This document shows positions 57,938-64,000 of a stretch of DNA of 64,000 nucleotides, one piece after another (positions within the stretch are counted from its first letter, which is position 1; the number at the start of each line of letters is the position of its first letter). A program made the translations under genes and the position numbers. This DNA is from Mytilus galloprovincialis (lineage: Eukaryota > Mollusca > Bivalvia > Mytilida > Mytilidae), in NCBI RefSeq assembly GCF_965363235.1, contig NC_134847.1, positions 45,201,305-45,265,304 of the forward strand. The letters are read 5' to 3'. Below the pieces are notes generated by a model. That model did not search any database. It saw only the letters and a program-made list of their open reading frames with translations, and was not told the origin of the DNA.

Positions 57938-58650
57938 TAATGTGGATGGTATACCTAACGAGATGCTAAAGGCAGGAAGTTTAGTTCTAAATCCTTTAAT
58001 TCAGAAACTGTTTAATCATGTTTTTTTCATCTGGTATTTATCCAATGCAATGGTCATCAGTCTATTTATCTGCTGTTTTTAAGTCTGGTGATCCAAGTAA
58101 ACCAGATAATTATCGTGGCATTGCCATTAACTCTTGTGTTGGTAAATTGTTTAACTCTGTTTTGAATAACAGACTAGATAAATTTTTGATAAAAGAATCA
58201 GTGATTAATCCATGTCAAATTGGATTTTCAAAAAAATGTAGACCATCTGATCATGTTTTTGTTTTAAAAACCATTATCGATAAATATATAAGTAAAAAGG
58301 GGGGTAAACTATTTGCCTGTTTTGTAGATTTTAAACAGGCTTTTGATAAAGTGATCCATGAGGGTATCAGATATAAGCTTTTAACAAACAATATTACTGG
58401 AAAGTTTTATTCTATCATTAAAGATATAAAAGTGACCTCTGCGTTAAAATTGATAATGAAATGACTCCATGTTTTAAATCATTTATAGGGGTTAGACAAG
58501 GTGATGTTTTAAGCCCAAATATTTTTAAAATATTTATCAATGATCTACCTGACAAGTTTTTATCTTGTCTTGATCCAGTAAATATTAATAACCGTAGAGT
58601 AGATTGTCTTATGTATGCTGATGATGTAGTGATGTAGTAATTTTTTCAGA
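57938..58650 (+). pseudogene. LINE reverse transcriptase, fingers and palm
   Basis: It reads DGIPNEMLKAG...LIQKLFNHVF, shifts frame near 58018, then VYLSAVFKSGDPSKPDNYRGIAI, CQIGFSKKC, and motif A FACFVDFKQAFDKV. It shifts again near 58440, then GVRQGDVLSPNIF (motif B), INDLPD and MYADDVVM (motif C). An 8-bp tandem duplication (gatgtagt, 58623-58638) just after YADD breaks the frame. It is typical non-LTR RT order, and non-functional here. Confidence 0.85.
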
Positions 58651-59764
58651 AACACAGGAAGGCTTGCAAAAGAGAATTAATATGTTACATGAATATTGTT
58701 TAGAATGGTGTTTTGATGTAAATTTAAAAAAGACAAAAAGTATAATTTTTAACAAGCCAGGAAAATTTTTAAAATGCTGTTTACATTTTGGAGGTAAAGA
58801 GATTGAAAGTGCAAAATTATGTAGATATCTTGGAATCACATTTACTTCTAGTGGTATATTTAAGCAGTGTAAAGATGAATTATACAACAAATCTTTAAAA
58901 GCTTGTTTTAAGCTACAGAGATGCTTGTCATCATCTTACCCTAGTATTGCCACTTTTTTACATCTTTATGATCATACAATTAAACGCATACTATTATATG
59001 GCAGTGAAATATGGGGAATGTTTAGAACGGATTCAGCTGCTTGTAAAAAAGATAATGATTATATATTAGAAAAAGTCTTTGGTCAGGATTCTTCTGAAAA
59101 AGCTCATACCAAATTTATGAAATATATTCTTGGTGTAAACATAAAGTCAAGTAATATTGCTGTAATGTCAGAGCTTGGTAGATTTCCTATGTATTTTACT
59201 ATAATTTTATCAATGTTAAAATATTGTCATAGACTGGAACATTTGAAAGAAGGATTACTATTTGATGCATTTATATGTTGTAAACAGTTACATAGCTCTA
59301 ATGTAAATACATGGTATTCTAGTATAGATTATATTCAGAGAGAGATTGAATTACCAAATTTTGACCAATCAATTGGTTCTTTATGTCAGTATGTTAAAAA
59401 TAAACTATGTAAAAGTTATTTCACATTTTGGAATAAACTTAAGTATCAAACAATTAACTCCCAAAAAGGGAAGCTTGGTACTTATTTTTCTATAAAAAAT
59501 TGTTTTAAAAAAGAAAAATATTTAGAATTGCAGGACTTCAAAATAAGACAGTCAATTTGTAAATTAAGAATAAGTGCTCAATCTTTAAAAATTGAGACAG
59601 ACAGATATTCAAAAAAGCATATAGAAAGATCCCAGCGTCTTTGTTCTAATTGCTCACTTGGTAAAGTTGAAGATGAGCTTCATTTCTTATTAGAATGCAC
59701 TCTTTATGATATTCAAAGGGACGATTTTTTTAAGACATTTCTAACAATTGTTGTAATTTTATAA
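58651..59764 (+). pseudogene. LINE RT thumb and C-terminal zinc-ribbon part
   Basis: The open frame starts after the 8-bp duplication: LQKRINMLHEYCLEW...LKKTKSIIF (thumb), KLCRYLGITF, a long helical stretch, and near the end LCSNCSLGKVEDELHFLLEC. That last segment is the C-x2-C...H...C signature at the C terminus of many LINE proteins. It ends at 59762-59764. A little further coding-like sequence in other frames (59765-59900) suggests another indel. Confidence 0.8.
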
Positions 59765-60606
59765 ATTTAAATAAACCTTCTAAATTTTTATGGCTCTTGA
59801 CTCAAGAAAATGTTACTCTTATGGAAAAACTGGGCTGTTATATTTGTGACTGTTTTGAATTAAGGAGATCAGGTATGAACACTGTCACTAAGTCAAGTAA
59901 ATAATTTGAGAATAAATACATATACATGTATAATGTAATTTTATTATTCTTTTATTCACAATATATACAATGTATGTGGTTTTTAGCTTGATTCTGACCA
60001 ATGCTTATATTCCAAATATATATGTATATGCCTCTATTGTTGTTGTTACCAATTATGTAAATCAATTGTATCTGATTTTATGCTCTTTATGGGCCCTGTA
60101 ATTTGGGAAATAAAAATATTCTAATTCTAATTCTAATTCTATACATTTGTTATAAAATTTATAATAAAACTGCTAAATTTGTAATATATCAGTCTATATT
60201 TAATTTGATAGTTGTTAGCATAAAAGTAGTAGGATGAAAAAGGCCGAAACCGAACGTGTTTGAAAATCGCGGGGAAAACTTTAATCCGTTACAGCGTCCT
60301 TGTCTCCAAGGAGATCAGAATGGTAAAATAAATGCGCTACTTCCTGTCCTCTAAAATATATTTAGTGAAAAACAATGAAATCAATAGTCTATAATTGATT
60401 TTTAAAACGACACAGTCATTCGATTTACCATTTAAAAAACGTAAAGTATGCAATTATATAAAGGTATAAACAAATGTTAATAGGATTATATCGTTGCCAA
60501 GTGCGAGCGATTAATACTCTACCGGAACTTCACTTTACTTCTGTTAAGTTTTCAAGTGTGAAGGATATACATTCTATCTGAATTGGAGACACGAGAAAAA
60601 AAGAAA

Positions 60607-62893
60607 ATGTCAGAAGTACAGGATGGTGGGACCAAGGAGTCTACCAAGCCTCCAAGTCCGAAACCCGATCAAGACCCACAAGACGTGGGTCCGCCGTTGG
60701 TATCTGTTTCAAAAAGTGAGTTATTATTGCAGTATCAAGTTTCGAAAAAATACCATTTGGATTTATAACGGCATAAGATCAAATGATTTTATAAGAAAAT
60801 AGAAAAGCAAGTTACGAAAATCTGAATTTTAAACATTATTACATTAATGCTTTTTTTCAAAATTAAATGTATGTATGGAAACATATCAACTTGGTAAATC
60901 CAGGACTTTTTGGTGCTATTATAAATAATAGTCGACAGTAGCGAGATGCATTCAATAATGTATTTACATAATTAAATTTGTGTAGTTACACAAATTCAAT
61001 AATGTAAATTTTATAATACTTTTTAACCTCTTGGAGATGTACACAAAGCCCCCCCTTTTTCCCCATAAAAAAAAAAACACCTCAGGGCATTGTCAGGCTC
61101 TACATTCTCAAGTGCTGTATACATTTAGTACATATAGTAAAGTTCTGCACCATGTCCATGGTCCGCAAAAAGTCCAAAATTAAAAGGACAGAAGAGCTAC
61201 AGTTTCGCAACTGGCTTAGCTACATGTAGTATGTCAATCGTTTGAAGTAAAATTCAATTTCGAAGCTAGCCATAGAATATTTAAGGTGTCTTGAAAGGCA
61301 ATTTAAGGTGTAGGAAGACATCAAAGACAAACAATTAAATAGCTTTTCAAGACATCATCATAGGGCTAGGCCCCTTCACAGTTAGTTCTGTTTTATAAAT
61401 ATAAATATCCAATGGGGCATATGTTCATAATGGAGGTAGAAATAGTCTTCAAAATAACGAAATCATTTATAAAATAGAGCAGTTGCTTGGAAACATGCAT
61501 TTATAGCTCACTATGCGGTATGGGCTTTGCTCATTGTTGAAGGCCGTACGGTGACGTATAGTTGTTAATGTCTGTGTCATTTTGGTCTTTTGTGGATACA
61601 TTTGTAGTTGTCTCATTGGCAATCATACCACATCTTCTTTTTTATTTGGATTTCCCTTACTACAATTGTATCAGACATACTTTTTCCACCCTTTAAAAAA
61701 AAAATCTGCCCCTTATTCATTGTAACCAAACTAACTGTGAAGCGACCTACATGTATTAGTTTAACTATTTCAAAGCATGTCTAGATACAAATGTAGTCCT
61801 AGCTGCAATGCAGAACTGAAGCTCTTGGTGTAAAAAAAGAAGTTGTGGTATGGTTGCCAATGAGACAACTCTCCACAAGAGACCAAATGACACAGAAAAT
61901 ACATGTAACAGCTATAGGTCACCTTACAGTCTTCAACAATGAGCAAGCCCTTATGAAATTTTGACATTTACAAAAGCAAACCATGCAAATTGTTGATATA
62001 CATGTACTGGTATCTTAATAATTTTATAAGAGACAGTACATGTAATGTAACATTGTAAATGCTAATATACAAATGTATGGTGTGCTACATATATTTGAAA
62101 ATATTTTGGTGAACACTGAGCATAGTATTTGATTTGTTTTCCTTGTATTTCATAGTTGAAAGCATAAATTGTAATTTAAATATTTTCATTTTTTCAGCCG
62201 ATGAAAAGAAACCAGATGAAAAGAAGTCAGATGACAAGAAACAACCAGAAAAGAAGCCAACTAAGGCACAGCCAGCGCCAACTAAGGTATTTATAAAAAA
62301 AACTCTGTTTAGTTTTGTTTCCATTTAGTTTGTTTTTCTGTTCATTACTGCAGTAAATTTTTATGAGATCCAGTCATATGCTTTTGGAAGTGGCACTTTA
62401 TGACAAGCTTTAAATGGAAAAATTGTATTGAACTTTTATCTTACACAAAGAGACAGCAGAAAAGAATATTGCATATATAGCCCTTTCTAATAAAATCTCA
62501 TTCTTAATGGAAATTCAAGTTTTCATAATTTGGGCAATCATGTTAACCTATTGGACATTTTGAATACAGTTTGATTGATCAAATTTTGGATCAGTTATTT
62601 AAAAAAAATATAGGTTTCTGATCCATATGTCATACATGCATGATTAATTATTTCGTAAGATTTTAGACAGCTCTCTCTAATTTGATGCCTGCTGTTTGTT
62701 TTAGGTTTTACTTGTTTTATTATCTGGTCTAAGAAAAGAAACTTTAAATATTATTGAGACCAAAATTTTATAACAGTATTTACTCAATAAAACGTGTATT
62801 ACATCATTTACATGTAACGAAAAAGTTAAACTGCTTTTGAATTTACAGACGTCCTTGGATAAATCATCATGGCAAAGTATTGTAAAAAGCAAG
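60607..62893 (+). CDS. Unrecognised lysine-rich protein, first three coding exons
   Basis: Exon 1 is 60607-60715, from ATG (MSEVQDGGTKES...) to donor GTGAGT in phase 1. Exon 2 is 62198-62286, acceptor 'ttttttcag', donor GTATTT. Exon 3 is 62849-62893, acceptor 'tttacag', donor GTATTG. All junctions keep one frame. The 80 residues read so far are Pro/Asp-rich, then (D/P)EKK-type lysine/glutamate repeats, then TSLDKSSWQSIVKSK. There is no signal peptide and the start looks disordered. The gene continues beyond 64000 and I do not recognise the family. G+C rises upstream (60240-60320), as in a promoter. Regular splice sites around a low-complexity frame argue for a real gene, but exon joining is inferred. 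Confidence 0.6.
61505..61640 (-). repeat. Dispersed repeat in intron 1 of the lysine-rich gene
   Basis: Contains 'gctcattgttgaaggccgta' and 'gtagttgtctcattggcaat'. It is the inverse orientation of the copy at 61830-61950, and the two could pair. Confidence 0.7.
61830..61950 (+). repeat. Dispersed repeat, opposite copy in intron 1
   Basis: 'ttgccaatgagacaactctc', 'cacaagagaccaaatgacac' and 'cagtcttcaacaatgagcaa'. It forms an inverted pair with 61505-61640. Confidence 0.7.
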
Positions 62894-64000
62894 GTATTGC
62901 ATGACATGAAGGCCAATATTTATTCAGAAATCACATAATGACATTAAACTACTTATGAACTACAAATATATAGATCTTGAATCTTTTGCATATATCTTTA
63001 TATTCTTTATATCATCTTTAAGTGAATTTATCCATAGAATTTCTTTTAACTTCACTTGTATATCCTTTAAAATAGTATAGATAATTTTAGAATGACAGGC
63101 TACAGGTACTTCAGAATTTCTTGACTTGAAGTTTACCATGTTTACAGTTATGTAAGGATATTTAGTTTAATATCAAATGTTTTCTTAATTCTGTTGCATG
63201 TTATTTTTTTCTCACTTTTCTACATAAATTGGATTTTTTTCTTTCTAATTCTGTTTCTCACAGATGAATGCAAATGTCTTTCTTACCAAACCAATTTGAA
63301 TAAACTAGATCTATACAAGTATCTGACATGATGGTGCCGTGCCAGGGATATATTTATATATTTTACTGCATGTTTTTACCTTGGAATCTTGAGGACTTGT
63401 ACTGAGCATTTTGCATCCTTCACTCATTCTTTCAATACACCTTTTGAATTTTAAGTCAGTTGTGTAAATATTGAAATTAAGTGAGGTTAACCAAATATTT
63501 TCGCTTTAATAAGATGCATTGCAAGTCTATTTTTTTGGAAATGACAATATTATATATTAATTAACAAACATTATAAGTAAAAGAATTTTGGGACAAACTA
63601 CAAAATCCCACTAAGGAGTTAATCCAGTCATTCTGATTACTGAGACTAAGAATGTTTCATTCCATAAACACAGAATTCTAAAAGTACATTTCTGAACTTA
63701 ACAATAATTATGACATTTTGTGTTATTGGTAGTTCAACTTCATGTATAGTAAATTATGCAATAGACTCTTTTCACTATACTTTTTACTTTATTTTTACAT
63801 ACATGTACAAATTTCATATGAAAACTATCATTTGCTAAGACATAAACAGGGTTATTGGAGGGTTTATGCATTAAAGTGAAATGCCCTTTTACTCTTACAA
63901 TCTTGCATCCATTAAAATTCATGCATATGATGACCATCATCTTTTCAGTAAATTCCTAATCCTTCAAACAAATTATAGGGAAAGCACAATTTTTCTTTGT
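62894..64000. other. Intron sequence of the lysine-rich gene
   Basis: After donor GTATTG at 62894 no convincing further exon is seen before the window ends. A candidate acceptor at about 63262 (tctcacag) is followed by a frame that closes after 11 codons, so I do not call it. Confidence 0.4.

Larger units (their letters stand above)
57900..60141 (+). mobile_element. 5'-truncated non-LTR retrotransposon (LINE), broken
   Basis: RT frames (57938-59764) run into a 3' untranslated part and a tail of (ATTCTA)n at about 60117-60141 instead of poly-A. Short tandem tails of this type are known for CR1/L2-like and some other LINE clades. The endonuclease part is absent, as expected from 5' truncation. 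Three lesions are visible in the RT. Confidence 0.8.

Overview
The window looks like nuclear DNA of a bivalve mollusc, most likely a marine mussel (Mytilus-like). The support is AT-rich sequence, split genes with GT..AG introns, very sparse coding capacity, and many short interspersed repeats that I associate from memory with mussel genomes (for example the 'agacaactctccac' repeat and the 'gacgaaacgcgc' repeat). No taxon-specific search could be run, so the species is an inference.

Left part (1-15.3 kb). A 166-bp tandem array (170-1216) is followed by a 1.7-kb terminal-inverted-repeat (TIR) element (1311-3007). Then comes a cluster of four copies of a small secreted ten-cysteine protein with a prokineticin/astakine-like cysteine pattern: an exon at 4437-4775, a clear pseudogene at 6938-7255, a two-exon gene at 9687-13432 and a two-exon gene at 14427-15268. 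The last two have signal-peptide exons, matching splice phases and a conserved upstream block. A repeat with two hammerhead-ribozyme-like cores 365 nt apart (6191-6597) lies inside the cluster.

Middle part (15.3-42.5 kb). This is a graveyard of Penelope-like retroelements (PLEs). One long copy (24831-27670) splits a hammerhead-bearing repeat. It is followed by an 8.1-kb structure with 149-bp outer inverted ends and internal GTTGACCGGACGG arrays (29443-37519). Next is a nearly complete but broken DIRS-like, tyrosine-recombinase retrotransposon on the minus strand (37929-42523): gag-like, RT/RNase H and recombinase frames, each damaged.

Right part (42.5-64 kb). This holds more PLE debris, a duplicated CTTAAG-rich element (48.1-51.2 kb), a 48-bp minisatellite, a 1.06-kb element made almost entirely of ACAAAA/TTTTGT boxes, a tRNA-derived SINE, a 5'-truncated non-LTR retrotransposon (57.9-60.1 kb), and the first three coding exons of an unrecognised lysine-rich gene that runs off the right edge (60607-62893).

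The only plausible working host genes are the prokineticin-like copies and the lysine-rich gene. Most of the rest is mobile DNA. At least five unrelated-looking elements share one design: inverted ends plus arrays of a family-specific 10-20 bp box, and no transposase.
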